Counted from the stretch's first letter, positions 52,499 through 62,561 are shown. The stretch: DNA of 64,000 nt from Flagellimonas profundi (GCF_017313275.1 NZ_JAFLNM010000003.1:1-64000), one strand, 5' to 3'. The notes: a model not told the origin generated them from the sequence alone. A program made the numbers and translations.

Positions 52499-53337
52499 AA
52501 ACTATTTTTGACGACGTATCTTATGACTGTAGCAAGGTTGTAACAAAATCTTACAGCACCTCTTTCTCCTTGGCCACCAAAATGTTGGCACCCTCGATCA
52601 GGGCAGATATTTATAATATTTACGGTTTTGTGCGGTTTGCCGACGAAATTGTGGATACCTTTCATGACTATGACAAGGCCAAATTGTTCGATGCCTTTGA
52701 AAAGGATATGGAACAGGCCATTGAGGACAAGATCAGCTTAAACCCTATTTTGAATTCCTTTCAGTATACCTACCATAAATATGACATACCACATCACTTG
52801 GTAGCTTCTTTTATGAAGAGTATGCGTATGGACCTTACCAAGAAAAACTACGAAAATTTTGATGAATATCGCGAGTACATTTACGGTTCTGCGGATGTGG
52901 TTGGGTTAATGTGCCTATGCGTGTTTGTTAAAGGTGATAAAGAAAAATACGAGGAGTTAAAAGAATCTGCCATGGCTTTGGGTTCCGCTTTCCAAAAGGT
53001 GAACTTCCTACGGGATCTAAAGGCCGATTATGAAGATTTGAATCGTACGTATTTCCCTAATACTAACCTATTGGAGCTTGACGAAGAATCCAAAAGACGT
53101 ATCGTAAACGAGATAAAGGCGGATTTTGCATTGGGCTACTCCGGAATTGTACAATTGCCCGAGCAAGCAAAATTTGGAGTGTATACTGCTTATCGCTATT
53201 ACAAAAAACTGCTTCAGAAATTGCAGAGCACACCACCTCTGGAAATAAAGAACACCAGGATTCGTGTACCCAACTACCAAAAATTTGGTTTGTTGGCGCA
53301 ATCTTATGTAAATTATAAACTACAATTGGTACAATGA
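52495..53337 (+). CDS. crtB: phytoene synthase
   Basis: 280 aa squalene/phytoene synthase: joins two geranylgeranyl diphosphates to phytoene. First aspartate-rich motif in YGFVRFADEIVDT (DEIVD, about residue 56) and second in FQKVNFLRDLKADYED (about 165), with YIYGSADVVGLMCL between. Starts with overlap of crtI and overlaps crtZ by 4 nt. Cytoplasmic or membrane-associated. Confidence 0.96.
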   Translation: MKTIFDDVSYDCSKVVTKSYSTSFSLATKMLAPSIRADIYNIYGFVRFADEIVDTFHDYDKAKLFDAFEKDMEQAIEDKISLNPILNSFQYTYHKYDIPHHLVASFMKSMRMDLTKKNYENFDEYREYIYGSADVVGLMCLCVFVKGDKEKYEELKESAMALGSAFQKVNFLRDLKADYEDLNRTYFPNTNLLELDEESKRRIVNEIKADFALGYSGIVQLPEQAKFGVYTAYRYYKKLLQKLQSTPPLEIKNTRIRVPNYQKFGLLAQSYVNYKLQLVQ

Positions 53338-53789
53338 AAGTAGCACTTTGGATATTGATTTTTTTGGCAACCTTTTGCTTTATGGAATTTATGGCATGGT
53401 TTACCCATAAATATGTGATGCACGGATTTTTGTGGAGTTTACATAAAGACCACCATAAAAAGGACCACGATTCTTGGTTTGAGCGAAATGACGCCTTTTT
53501 CATTTTTTATGCTGTGGTAAGCATGACGCTCTTTTATTTGGGCAGTTACACCTCTTTTTGGTACGGCTGGCCGTTGGGCTTTGGTATTTTAGCCTATGGA
53601 ATCGCTTATTTTATGGTCCATGACATCTTTATCCACCAACGATTTAAAATATTCCGAAACGCCAATAATTGGTATGCCCGCGGGGTTCGTAGGGCCCATA
53701 AGATGCATCACAAGCATTTAGGTAAACAAGATGGGGAATGCTTTGGTATGCTGCTGGTTCCCTTTAAATATTTCAAGAAGAAATATTAA
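53334..53789 (+). CDS. crtZ: beta-carotene hydroxylase
   Basis: 151 aa di-iron membrane hydroxylase that adds 3-hydroxyls to beta-carotene to give zeaxanthin. The histidine boxes are visible: HKYVMH, HKDHH, HDIFIH and HKMHHKH, with four membrane helices. Last gene of the carH-crtI-crtB-crtZ operon (4-nt overlap with crtB, ATGA); the stop overlaps by 4 nt the convergent thioredoxin gene. Zeaxanthin is the yellow pigment expected for this genus. Confidence 0.94.
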   Translation: MKVALWILIFLATFCFMEFMAWFTHKYVMHGFLWSLHKDHHKKDHDSWFERNDAFFIFYAVVSMTLFYLGSYTSFWYGWPLGFGILAYGIAYFMVHDIFIHQRFKIFRNANNWYARGVRRAHKMHHKHLGKQDGECFGMLLVPFKYFKKKY

Positions 53790-54352
53790 TCAGCTATCAA
53801 CTTATCCAGCAAGCTACGGGTCTTATCAGAATTCCAATTGGCGGCTCCTGTTTTCTCGACCACAATATGTCCGGCCTTGTCGATGATATAGGTAACGGGA
53901 ATACTGCTACTTTCCAATTCCATTGGGGTGGCCGAGGCTTGAAAGTATACAGGCAACTCATATTCTTTTTTCTTTAAAAAGGCTACTACCTTTTCCTTCT
54001 CATCATTGGCCACAAAGGCAAAAGTCACCTTATCCTTGTAATCTCCATATAGCTCCACAAACCCAGGCAGTTCTGCAACGCATGGAGGGCACCATGTGGC
54101 CCATACATTTACCAAAACGACCTCTCCTTTTTTAGATTGAAGGTTGCTCGACCTACCCTCCAAATCAACCAAGTTCCAGTTGTAATTGTTCAAAGTGGCT
54201 TGCTCTTCTTCATCCACGGTACTCGGACTGATTACGGTAGCAACTACCTTGTTCACCCAAACCCTTACATGAAAACCTATTGGGGTAAAAAGAATAAGCA
54301 ATATGGCCAAAATCCATATACCATTGCTGATCTGTTCCTTTGTTAACTTCAT
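53786..54352 (-). CDS. TlpA-like thioredoxin family protein with active CPPC
   Basis: 188 aa. One N-terminal membrane helix (ISNGIWILAILLILFTPIGFHV) anchors a periplasmic thioredoxin fold with the redox motif WATWCPPCVAELP (about residues 86-98), cis-Pro SIPVTYIIDKAGHIV, and the C-terminal helix. Such TlpA/ResA proteins reduce disulfides in the periplasm. A paralogue without the cysteines lies immediately upstream, and its stop overlaps this ATG (4 nt). Confidence 0.9.
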   Translation of the reverse strand: MKLTKEQISNGIWILAILLILFTPIGFHVRVWVNKVVATVISPSTVDEEEQATLNNYNWNLVDLEGRSSNLQSKKGEVVLVNVWATWCPPCVAELPGFVELYGDYKDKVTFAFVANDEKEKVVAFLKKKEYELPVYFQASATPMELESSSIPVTYIIDKAGHIVVEKTGAANWNSDKTRSLLDKLIAD

Positions 54353-54909
54353 TCTGCAATTAATTCATCCAATAACTTGTATACTTTTCCATTGCTCCAA
54401 TCGGATATACCCTCTTCATGGATGACGATGTTCCCTGATTTATCGATTAAATAAGATGAGGGCACTTTACTGGCGTCCACCGCCATTTTATCCCCAATGA
54501 TCAAATAAGTAACGGGAAAAGTAAATCCATGCTCTTCCATAAAAGCTTCAACAGGTTCCTGCTCCTCATTGGTGATGATATAGAAATCCATCTTGCCTTT
54601 GTATTTGTCGTACAATTCTTGAATACTTGCAAGTTCAGCCTCGGAAGGTAATCGCCATGAAGCCCAAAAATTGACAAAAATTACATTTCCCCTGGATTCT
54701 TCAAAGTTGAAAAAATTCCATTCTCCATCCTTTAGCCTCCAATCGTAATCGGTGATTTTTTGCTGCTCCGATTTTTCAATTACCGAAGGGGAAAACGCAA
54801 ACAGTCTATTCAACCATATCTTTCCGTAATACCCTATTGGCGTTACAAAAAATGATAGGATAAAAAGAATCAATATAATATTGAGAACGGTCTTTTTACT
54901 GATCTTCAT
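54349..54909 (-). CDS. TlpA-like thioredoxin fold protein lacking both catalytic cysteines
   Basis: 186 aa, tandem paralogue of the neighbour (same N-terminal helix, PIGYYGKIWLNRLFAFSPSV region, cis-Pro KVPSSYLIDKSGNIVI, C-terminal LLDELIAE). The redox motif position reads FWASWRLPSEAELA, with neither Cys. The fold is otherwise intact, so it is probably a non-catalytic chaperone or regulator, not a pseudogene. First of the two-gene operon. Confidence 0.85.
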   Translation of the reverse strand: MKISKKTVLNIILILFILSFFVTPIGYYGKIWLNRLFAFSPSVIEKSEQQKITDYDWRLKDGEWNFFNFEESRGNVIFVNFWASWRLPSEAELASIQELYDKYKGKMDFYIITNEEQEPVEAFMEEHGFTFPVTYLIIGDKMAVDASKVPSSYLIDKSGNIVIHEEGISDWSNGKVYKLLDELIAE

Positions 54910-54932
54910 GAATTATTATTTCTCAAAAATTA

Positions 54933-54969
54933 AAAACTCCTGATATCTTTTTACAACATCAGGAGTTTT
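54933..54969. terminator. terminator downstream of aconitase
   Basis: Arms AAAACTCCTGAT (54933-54944) and ATCAGGAGTTTT (54958-54969), perfect 12-bp pairing, T-rich on both sides; serves the minus-strand aconitase gene. Confidence 0.8.
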
Positions 54970-54990
54970 TACAGATTATATTAGATACAA

Positions 54991-57258
54991 TTAAGCATTC
55001 TGTTTCTTGATCAAGTTCAAGGCCGAACCTTGGTTGAACCACTTGATCTGAGCATTGTTATACGAGTGGTTTGCCCTAATAGTATCCTTGCTTCCATCGG
55101 CGTGTACAACTTCAATGGTCAAAGGCTTGTCCGGTGCGAACTCCGCAGCGTCGACAATGTTGAATGTGTCGTCTTCTTGAATCAAATCGTAATCATCCTC
55201 ATTGGCAAAGGTCAAGGCCAACATACCTTGTTTCTTCAAGTTGGTTTCGTGAATCCTTGCGAAGGATTTTACCAATACAACGGCAACACCCAAGTGTCTT
55301 GGCTGCATGGCCGCATGCTCACGTGAAGAACCTTCTCCATAGTTATGGTCCCCCACAACAACCGTCATGATTCCTTTTTTCTTGTATTCACGCTGCGTAT
55401 CCGGAACCCCTCCGTACTCACCTGTCAATTGGCTTTTTACCAAGTTGGTTTTTTGGTTGAAGGCGTTTACCGCTCCAATCAAGGTGTTATTGGCAATGTT
55501 GTCCAAATGTCCTCTAAAGCGCAACCAAGGTCCTGCCATGGAAATATGATCTGTAGTACATTTTCCAAACGCCTTGATCAAAAGCTTCATTCCTTGAAGA
55601 TCACTGGCTTTAATAGGTTCAAAAGGCGTCAACAATTGTAAACGCTCCGAACCTTCGGCCACAATTACATCTACACCACTACCATCTTCGCGAGGCTCCA
55701 CATAGCCGTTCTCCTTTACTTCAAAACCTTTTGGTGGCAATTCCCACCCTGTTGGCTCGTCCAACATCACTTCTTCTCCATCCTCATTGATCAATTTATC
55801 GGTCAACGGGTTAAAGTCCAAGCGACCGGCAATGGCTATAGCAGCTGTCATTTCAGGTGATGCAACAAATGCGTGGGTATTTGGGTTACCATCGGCACGC
55901 TTTGCAAAGTTTCGGTTAAAGGAATGCACGATACTGTTCTTTGGTGCATTCTTTGGGTCTTCATAACGACCCCATTGACCGATACATGGTCCACATGCAT
56001 TGGTGAAAATCTTGGCATCCAATTTTTCAAATATATCAAGGATACCATCACGCTCTGTAGTATATCTTACTTGTTCCGAACCTGGATTGATACCAAATTC
56101 AGCTTTTGTCTTCAATTTTTTGTCCAAAGCCTGTTGTGCAATGGATGATGCTCTCGACAAGTCTTCGTAAGAAGAGTTGGTACAAGAACCGATCAATCCC
56201 CACTCAACGGCCAAAGGCCAATCATTCTTTTCTGCCTTTTCCTTCATAGTACCGACTTCGGTAGCCAAGTCAGGGGTAAATGGTCCGTTCAATAAAGGCA
56301 TCAGCTCCGATAGGTTGATCTCGATTACTTGGTCGAAATACTGCTCTGGATTGGCGTACACCTCAGGGTCGGCCGTCAAATGCTCTTTTACCTTGTTGGC
56401 TTCATCCGCTACATCCGATCTATCCGTAGCTCTAAGGTAACGCTCCATGGACTCGTCGTAACCAAAAGTTGATGTGGTCGCTCCAATTTCGGCACCCATG
56501 TTACAAATGGTTCCCTTACCTGTACAGGACATGGAAGTTGCTCCAGGGCCAAAGTATTCAACAATAGCTCCAGTTCCACCTTTTACCGTAAGAATCTCGG
56601 CCACTTTCAAAATAACGTCTTTTGGGGCGGTCCAACCGGATAGCTTGCCGGTCAATTTTACACCGATCAACTTAGGAAATTTAAGTTCCCAAGCCATTCC
56701 TGCCATTACATCCACAGCATCTGCTCCACCTACACCAATGGCCACCATGCCCAAACCACCTGCGTTCACAGTATGGGAATCGGTTCCGATCATCATACCT
56801 CCAGGGAAGGCATAGTTTTCCAAAACCACTTGGTGTATAATTCCTGCACCTGGTTTCCAAAACCCGATACCATATTTGTTTGATACAGATCCCAAAAAGT
56901 CAAAAACCTCTTTACTGGTCTCGTTGGCGTGCTTCAAATCTGTTGCGGCACCATCCTTAGCTTGAATCAAGTGATCACAGTGAACGGTTGTTGGCACGGC
57001 CACTTTATCCTTGCCTGCTTGCATAAACTGCAACAAGGCCATTTGCGCCGTTGCATCTTGACAAGCAATCCTGTCAGGAGCAAAGTCAACGTAATCCTTA
57101 CCTCTAACAAAGGCCTTTTCTGGTTTACCGTCCCAAAGATGAGAGTATAATATTTTTTCGGAAAGTGTCAGGGGTTTGCCCACCAATTCGCGGGCTTTTT
57201 CTACGCGCTCACCTATGGTGGCGTAGACTCCCTTAATCATGTCTATATCAAATGCCAT
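54991..57258 (-). CDS. aconitate hydratase
   Basis: 755 aa aconitase of the mitochondrial type (not AcnB). Interconverts citrate and isocitrate in the TCA cycle. The Fe-S ligands are seen in [11 protein letters not shown] (first Cys) and [12 protein letters not shown] (the Cys pair), with substrate loops [10 protein letters not shown] and [14 protein letters not shown] and the swivel domain [17 protein letters not shown]. Length normal. A TAAATTTA box lies about 40 nt upstream as a possible -7 element. Confidence 0.96.
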   Translation of the reverse strand: MAFDIDMIKGVYATIGERVEKARELVGKPLTLSEKILYSHLWDGKPEKAFVRGKDYVDFAPDRIACQDATAQMALLQFMQAGKDKVAVPTTVHCDHLIQAKDGAATDLKHANETSKEVFDFLGSVSNKYGIGFWKPGAGIIHQVVLENYAFPGGMMIGTDSHTVNAGGLGMVAIGVGGADAVDVMAGMAWELKFPKLIGVKLTGKLSGWTAPKDVILKVAEILTVKGGTGAIVEYFGPGATSMSCTGKGTICNMGAEIGATTSTFGYDESMERYLRATDRSDVADEANKVKEHLTADPEVYANPEQYFDQVIEINLSELMPLLNGPFTPDLATEVGTMKEKAEKNDWPLAVEWGLIGSCTNSSYEDLSRASSIAQQALDKKLKTKAEFGINPGSEQVRYTTERDGILDIFEKLDAKIFTNACGPCIGQWGRYEDPKNAPKNSIVHSFNRNFAKRADGNPNTHAFVASPEMTAAIAIAGRLDFNPLTDKLINEDGEEVMLDEPTGWELPPKGFEVKENGYVEPREDGSGVDVIVAEGSERLQLLTPFEPIKASDLQGMKLLIKAFGKCTTDHISMAGPWLRFRGHLDNIANNTLIGAVNAFNQKTNLVKSQLTGEYGGVPDTQREYKKKGIMTVVVGDHNYGEGSSREHAAMQPRHLGVAVVLVKSFARIHETNLKKQGMLALTFANEDDYDLIQEDDTFNIVDAAEFAPDKPLTIEVVHADGSKDTIRANHSYNNAQIKWFNQGSALNLIKKQNA

Positions 57259-57363
57259 TATACAATTGAGTTTTTTAAGATTTTCGTAATTCGGTAAATT
57301 TACTAAATCGTGAAGTATTTTGGAATTAGAATCGCATTAAATAAGTGTTGACTTTCTTATTTT

Positions 57364-58317
57364 TTATAACAATTCCGTGATAATTTTTTCCTCGGTGATA
57401 CCTTCTGCCTCAGCTTTATAGTTTTTTAGTATCCTGTGGCGAAGTATTCCCAAGGATACTGCTTTGACATCCTCGATGTCCGGAGAGAACTTTCCATGAA
57501 TGGCCGCATGGGCCTTAGCGGCCAAGACAAGGTTCTGTGATGCCCTGGGTCCAGCTCCCCAATCAATATAATTTTTCACGTAATCTGATGCGCCTTTTTG
57601 CCCAGGTCTGGTCCTGTTGACCAACCTTACCGCATAATCCACAACATTGTCGGGCACGGGTATACGTCTGATCAAATGCTGCACTTCAACAATTTCATCG
57701 GCATTGAAGAGTGACTTTATTTGAACCTCATCGTCCGTAGTAGTGGATTTAACGACTTGGATCTCTTCTTCTATCGAAGGGTATTTTAGTTGTATGGCAA
57801 ACATAAAACGGTCCAATTGGGCCTCTGGTAACGGATAGGTTCCTTCTTGCTCAATTGGGTTCTGGGTAGCCAATACAAAATAGGGTCGGTCAAGCTTGTA
57901 TTGCTTTCCGGCAATGGTGACCGCTCTTTCCTGCATGGCTTCCAGCAAAGCTGCCTGTGTTTTTGGTGGAGTCCTATTGATCTCGTCCGCCAAAATTATG
58001 TTCCCGAAAACAGGGCCCTTGATAAATTTGAAGTTTCGGTTTTGGTCCAGCACTTCACTTCCCAAAATATCGCTGGGCATTAAATCGGGAGTAAACTGAA
58101 TTCTTTTAAAATCCAATCCCAAGGTTTGTGCAATAGTGTTCACCATCAAGGTCTTTGCCAAACCGGGAACCCCTATTAAAAGCGAATGGCCACCAGTATA
58201 AATGGATAGCAGTATTTGTTCGATCACCTCTTCTTGGCCCACAATGACCTTGGCAATCTCCTTTTTTAACTCTTGGTGTTTTTTTACCAGATTTTCTACC
58301 GCAACTACATCCGACAT
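57364..58317 (-). CDS. MoxR family AAA ATPase
   Basis: 317 aa. Walker A GVPGLAKT (about residues 45-52), Walker B IILADEINRTPPKTQ, the sensor region FVLATQNPIEQEGTYPLPEAQLDRF and the C-terminal helical lid. MoxR proteins act as chaperones for VWA-domain proteins. Usually they precede DUF58/VWA genes, but here the gene ends an operon of folding factors; the large VWA lipoprotein at 25.4 kb is a possible client but there is no direct evidence. Confidence 0.94.
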   Translation of the reverse strand: MSDVVAVENLVKKHQELKKEIAKVIVGQEEVIEQILLSIYTGGHSLLIGVPGLAKTLMVNTIAQTLGLDFKRIQFTPDLMPSDILGSEVLDQNRNFKFIKGPVFGNIILADEINRTPPKTQAALLEAMQERAVTIAGKQYKLDRPYFVLATQNPIEQEGTYPLPEAQLDRFMFAIQLKYPSIEEEIQVVKSTTTDDEVQIKSLFNADEIVEVQHLIRRIPVPDNVVDYAVRLVNRTRPGQKGASDYVKNYIDWGAGPRASQNLVLAAKAHAAIHGKFSPDIEDVKAVSLGILRHRILKNYKAEAEGITEEKIITELL

Positions 58318-58321
58318 ACAA

Positions 58322-59719
58322 TTATTGCTTTACCCAGTTATTAGCAAAATTGCAGCCTCTATTTTCTGGATCTACGTGAATATAGGTATCATCAATATGC
58401 TCGTTCATCCATTCTTTTATGGCCTTGAACTGTTTTTCCCTCAACGCAAGTTCTTGAATCTTCATGTAATCTTTGGCAAAGTCGGCCACATGTTCATCGT
58501 AGCGATTGGAAATTTTCATGATTTTGAATTTGGGAGCTCCTCCCCTTTGGTCATCTTCACGAACTGGTCTGGATATTTCGCCATCTTTTAAATCTCTAAC
58601 CTGATTGTAAAGCGTTGGGTCCATTTTGGTCAATTCAAAACGGGAATCGAAATTTACAGGGTTTCGAAGCAATCCACCGTCAAACTTTGTTTCTTTTTCT
58701 TCAGAAAAATTCAATGCTGCCTCTGCGAAAGTATATTTCCCATCCAATATTTGCTGACGGATGGTATCCAATTCACTTACCGCCTTATCAATCGAACTTT
58801 GTGGAATCTCGGGTGTCATAAGAATATGACGGATATCTCTTTCCTGCCCTCTCACTTTTTCCACCAAAATAATATGATAACCAAAAATGGTCTCAAATGG
58901 CTCCGATATCTCACCTTCCTGAAGACTGAAAGCCACATCTTTAAATTCTTTCACAAACTGGGTTTCCTTGGTCATGCTATACAGACCGCCGTTTGCCCTG
59001 GATGCGCCGTCTTGCGTGTACAGGATGGCCTTTACCTTAAAACTGGCATCGTTCTCCAAAACATCTTGACGGATCTCCTTTAACTGGTTGATCACCTTTT
59101 GCTTTTCCTCCTCCGGGGCTTCGGGCTGCTTCACAATTTGTGCAATTTCCAGTTCTGCTCCAAAAACCGGTCTTTCATCCTCAGGTATTTTGTAGAAAAA
59201 TTGGCGTACCTCTTCTGGGGTCACTTCAATTTCTTCCACAATTTTGCTCTGCATTTTCTCGGAAAGCATTCTCAATTTGTTGATTTCGAAAAGCTCTTCC
59301 CTAAAGCTTTCCATATCCGGTTTTTTATAATAACTGAGCATCTTTTCAACACTACCTATCTGTTGTGTCAGCTGTTGGATCTGTCTATCACTTTGGGCAT
59401 TTACCATGTCATCGGACACCAACAAACTGTCCTGTACGGCTTGGTGGGCATAGAGTCTGTCTTCCATTAGTTTGCCCAAAAGGCCACAGCGGGTAACATC
59501 TTCGGTGGATGCGCCCTGGTTTTTAAGGTCGATCAATGTTTTATCAATGTCGGATTCCAAGATCACATAATCCCCTACCACTGCAGCAATTCCATCAAGC
59601 TTTACTTTTTTGCTATTGCTGGTCGTATCCACACTCAATGCTTGATCAGCTTCTTGTGCTTGGACCATTCCCAACATTGCAAAAAATGCAATGGAAAGTC
59701 CTTTAATTTTCTTTGTCAT
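58322..59719 (-). CDS. SurA-like peptidyl-prolyl isomerase (two parvulin domains)
   Basis: 465 aa from the ATG at 59719, which overlaps the end of the upstream gene by 17 nt and begins the signal peptide (LSIAFFAMLGMVQAQ). A SurA_N-type domain is followed by two PpiC/parvulin domains (about residues 168-275 and 280-380), with FGYHIILVEKVRGQERDIRHIL joining them. Periplasmic chaperone for outer-membrane proteins. The four-gene set 60584-57364 is a folding-factor operon. Confidence 0.92.
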   Translation of the reverse strand: MTKKIKGLSIAFFAMLGMVQAQEADQALSVDTTSNSKKVKLDGIAAVVGDYVILESDIDKTLIDLKNQGASTEDVTRCGLLGKLMEDRLYAHQAVQDSLLVSDDMVNAQSDRQIQQLTQQIGSVEKMLSYYKKPDMESFREELFEINKLRMLSEKMQSKIVEEIEVTPEEVRQFFYKIPEDERPVFGAELEIAQIVKQPEAPEEEKQKVINQLKEIRQDVLENDASFKVKAILYTQDGASRANGGLYSMTKETQFVKEFKDVAFSLQEGEISEPFETIFGYHIILVEKVRGQERDIRHILMTPEIPQSSIDKAVSELDTIRQQILDGKYTFAEAALNFSEEKETKFDGGLLRNPVNFDSRFELTKMDPTLYNQVRDLKDGEISRPVREDDQRGGAPKFKIMKISNRYDEHVADFAKDYMKIQELALREKQFKAIKEWMNEHIDDTYIHVDPENRGCNFANNWVKQ

Positions 59720-60584
59720 AAACCTCAAATTCATTCTTCTTAATAGCTTCATCTATAATTTCGGTTTCCAGTCTTTTTACGTAGTTCAACCGGCGCCTGT
59801 TCAAAATCAATTGCCGGATATCCGGCTCAACATAATCAAATGGTGCTGTTTCGTTGACTTCCAACACATTGGTCACCCAGCCCAAATATACTTCTAACGA
59901 ATCTTGTAGCTCAAAAAATTGTGATTTTTTTAAGTGCTCGTCTTCATTTGCCTGTGTTAGCGGTGGAATTTCTTCAATTACACGTGATGCGCTCACCCAT
60001 ATAGAATCGTTAAAATGTATTTTCTTGAACTGTACGGCTATGGAGTCCAAATAATTTTTGTCCTGATTGTCCCAATTTTTGATTTTGGCCTCCACTCCAT
60101 CACGATCCAAAAACTGATTCGACATGCCCACAAACCTCAGCTGTACCAGTTTTTCGTTCAGTTTAAAATTTTCCTTTTCTCGCTCATAGAATTCCTCAAG
60201 CTGATTTTTGGTAACGGCCGTATCCTGGGATTGGTTTACCAAAGCTTCAATATAGGCCCGTGTGTATAGGTCCGCACGGTAATCAGCCACCAAACGATCA
60301 TACTCCGCCAACTTTTCCTCGGGCAGATTGATCTTTGATTTGGACAACAACAACTGTTTTGATGCCCAGTTATTAATGTAATTGGTCACAAAAACCGTAC
60401 TGTCCTCGGCGGACATGTCATTTCGAATCAAAGAAGTAATGTCCTCTTTGTACAGAAACGTGTCCCCAACCCTTGCCAATGGTTCCTTTTCTTCTACTTT
60501 ATTGAACATGCCCTCGCAAGAAGTAAGTAATATTGAGGTCAAAGCAAAAAGGATGAAAAGCGTATTTTTTTGGTGCTTAAGCAT
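59703..60584 (-). CDS. SurA-N/PpiC-related lipoprotein (peptidyl-prolyl isomerase-like)
   Basis: 293 aa with signal peptide and lipobox (LLTSC, Cys about 23). The sequence resembles the SurA N-terminal chaperone domain (LARVGDTFLYKEDITSLI) with a helical body, but I see no clear parvulin domain. In flavobacterial genomes it is usually annotated as a peptidyl-prolyl isomerase. Upstream gene of the surA-like gene, with a 17-nt overlap, so the two probably act together on exported proteins. Confidence 0.78.
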   Translation of the reverse strand: MLKHQKNTLFILFALTSILLTSCEGMFNKVEEKEPLARVGDTFLYKEDITSLIRNDMSAEDSTVFVTNYINNWASKQLLLSKSKINLPEEKLAEYDRLVADYRADLYTRAYIEALVNQSQDTAVTKNQLEEFYEREKENFKLNEKLVQLRFVGMSNQFLDRDGVEAKIKNWDNQDKNYLDSIAVQFKKIHFNDSIWVSASRVIEEIPPLTQANEDEHLKKSQFFELQDSLEVYLGWVTNVLEVNETAPFDYVEPDIRQLILNRRRLNYVKRLETEIIDEAIKKNEFEVYDKEN

Positions 60585-60701
60585 TTCGCAAAAATAACAA
60601 TTACAAAGTCCCCTACAAGAAGGTTCTCATTTCATTAACAGATTTTTTAGTTGGAACTAGATGGACAGAAATTGCTACATTAGTGCAAAACCAAACCAAA
60701 C

Positions 60702-61154
60702 ATGAAGTATACCACCGAGATTGTTGTTGATGTCCCTAGGGAAAAATTCATAAAAAAAATGGACGACCCCGACAACATGAAGCATTGGCAACGAGGACTC
60801 ATTGGATATGAACAATTGTCCGCCAATCCCGGACAAGAAGGTTCACGTATGAGTCTTAGCTATGAAATGGGCAAACGGAAAATGGACATGGTAGAAACCA
60901 TCATCAAAAGAAACCTTCCCGAAGAAATACACATGACCTACGACACCAAGGGTGTACACAATATTCAAAAAAACTACTTTAAGGACGAAAATGGTTCAAC
61001 CCGATGGATATCAGAATCGGAATTTCAATTTTCGGGTTTGGGTATGAAACTAATGGGATTTTTAATGCCAGGTGCTTTTAAAAAGCAGTCCTTAAAATAT
61101 ATGCAAGACTTCAAGGCTTTTGCCGAAAACGGAACATCAGTGCTTAATTCATAA
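60702..61154 (+). CDS. SRPBCC family protein
   Basis: 150 aa, START/SRPBCC fold: KYTTEIVVDVPREKFIKKMDDPDNMKHW at the start and C-terminal helix QSLKYMQDFKAFAENG. Such proteins bind small hydrophobic molecules. A weak -7 box TACATTAG is at 60676-60683. Next same-strand gene begins 5 nt after the stop. Confidence 0.85.
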   Translation: MKYTTEIVVDVPREKFIKKMDDPDNMKHWQRGLIGYEQLSANPGQEGSRMSLSYEMGKRKMDMVETIIKRNLPEEIHMTYDTKGVHNIQKNYFKDENGSTRWISESEFQFSGLGMKLMGFLMPGAFKKQSLKYMQDFKAFAENGTSVLNS

Positions 61155-61159
61155 AATCA

Positions 61160-61417
61160 ATGGAAAAACTTTTGGACAGAAAAATTAAGATTATTTGGGA
61201 TTTTAGAGGACCGAGTGCAGCACAAACCGCTGAGCACTACCTAAAACACCTTAAGGAATTTGTGGAGGTCGAGGAACTCAAGTACGACCTTGGGGGCACA
61301 GAACATTTTAGCCCTACACACAGCATTGCCTATCTGGTGGTTGCAGAATTTGAGCTCAAAGAGGTTCGTAGTATTCTTAAACCTCATCGGGGACAAATCT
61401 ACAATCAAGAAATTTAA
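61160..61417 (+). CDS. small conserved-looking protein of unknown function
   Basis: 85 aa, no signal. RKIKIIWDFRGPSAAQTAEHYLKHLKEF and KPHRGQIYNQEI are distinctive. No family name comes to mind, but tight spacing (5 nt) after the SRPBCC gene and lack of competing frames support it as real. It ends 10 nt before the serine hydrolase start. Confidence 0.75.
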   Translation: MEKLLDRKIKIIWDFRGPSAAQTAEHYLKHLKEFVEVEELKYDLGGTEHFSPTHSIAYLVVAEFELKEVRSILKPHRGQIYNQEI

Positions 61418-61427
61418 CTTTTTGCCT

Positions 61428-62561
61428 ATGTGGCAAAGACTTGCTTTTTTAGCCTTTTTGGTTTTGGGCACATCGTGTTCAGATACTGCCCCTACCCGAC
61501 CTTTGAGAAAAGTGTTGGCCTCCCAAAACCCGAAGATCAAAAACGTAATGGACCATCTGGATGAATACGAGGTTCAAATACGGTATACCCAAATTAATCG
61601 AAGAAATGACAGTGTTGTTTTTACCGATTACGATTTTCAAGTCGACGACAATACCTATTTTTACCCGGCAAGCACCGTAAAATTTCCTGCGGCAGTGGCG
61701 GCTTTGGAAAAGCTCAACGAAATTGATTCCCTTTCGTTGGAAACCCGTTTTTTTGTTGAAGGTGATTCCGTGGAGACAACATTCGCAAAAGCTATCTCAG
61801 AAATTTTTGCCGTTTCGGACAATGCCGCCAATAATCGTTTGGTCGAGTTTTTAGGGCAAGACGATTTAAACAATAGAATACGAAAAAGAGGTGTTTCACC
61901 AATTCGCATTGCCCACCGACTGTCCACAAGCAATGCAGATGACGTAACAACAAAGCCTTTGGTTTTTTACCTGAACGATTCCACAACTTCCTTGAGCAGT
62001 CCCATTATAAACTCACCTATCGACCCGCTTGAATTAAAAGGTATAAAAAAGGGGAAAGGGTTTATCGCCAATGAATCCTATCAAGAAGGAATGTTTGATT
62101 TCAGCCAGAAAAACTACTATCCCATTACCGCGCAATCGGCATTGTTGAAACGTATTATTTTTCCAGAAGCATTTTCCAAGGGACAACGTTTTGACCTTAG
62201 TGATGACCAACGGGAGTATTTATTGACCGCCATGCATACCTTGCCATCGGCTGTTGGGTATGACAAAGAGGAGTTTTACGATAGTTATGTAAAGTTTTTT
62301 ATGTTCGGAGACAATACAGATCCAATGCCCGACCACATCAAAATTTACAACAAAGTTGGGTATGCCTACGGAACACTAACGGATTGTGCTTATATCCAGG
62401 ACACCAAAAACAATATCGATTTTATGCTTACGGCCACCATTTTGGTGAACAGCAATGGTATTTTCAACGACAATACCTACGAATACGACGAGGTCGGCAT
62501 CCCATTCTTGGCCCAGCTAGGAAGGGAGCTATATCAATTGGAATTGGAAAGGGCCAATTAA
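61428..62561 (+). CDS. serine hydrolase lipoprotein (class A beta-lactamase-like fold)
   Basis: 377 aa from the ATG at 61428; upstream in-frame codons overlap the previous gene and lack the signal peptide. Signal peptide with lipobox GTSC (Cys about 15). The catalytic motif Ser-x-x-Lys is in YPASTVKFPAA, the SDN motif in AVSDNAANNRL, and a KxG-like KVG lies near GYAYG. These are hallmarks of the penicillin-binding/beta-lactamase superfamily. An enzyme acting on peptidoglycan or esters is as likely as true beta-lactamase. Probably outer-membrane anchored. Confidence 0.85.
   Translation: MWQRLAFLAFLVLGTSCSDTAPTRPLRKVLASQNPKIKNVMDHLDEYEVQIRYTQINRRNDSVVFTDYDFQVDDNTYFYPASTVKFPAAVAALEKLNEIDSLSLETRFFVEGDSVETTFAKAISEIFAVSDNAANNRLVEFLGQDDLNNRIRKRGVSPIRIAHRLSTSNADDVTTKPLVFYLNDSTTSLSSPIINSPIDPLELKGIKKGKGFIANESYQEGMFDFSQKNYYPITAQSALLKRIIFPEAFSKGQRFDLSDDQREYLLTAMHTLPSAVGYDKEEFYDSYVKFFMFGDNTDPMPDHIKIYNKVGYAYGTLTDCAYIQDTKNNIDFMLTATILVNSNGIFNDNTYEYDEVGIPFLAQLGRELYQLELERAN

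Noticed and set aside
61260-61427. Upstream start for the serine hydrolase
   Set aside because: It overlaps the preceding gene and would bury the signal peptide; the ATG at 61428 begins at the lipoprotein signal.
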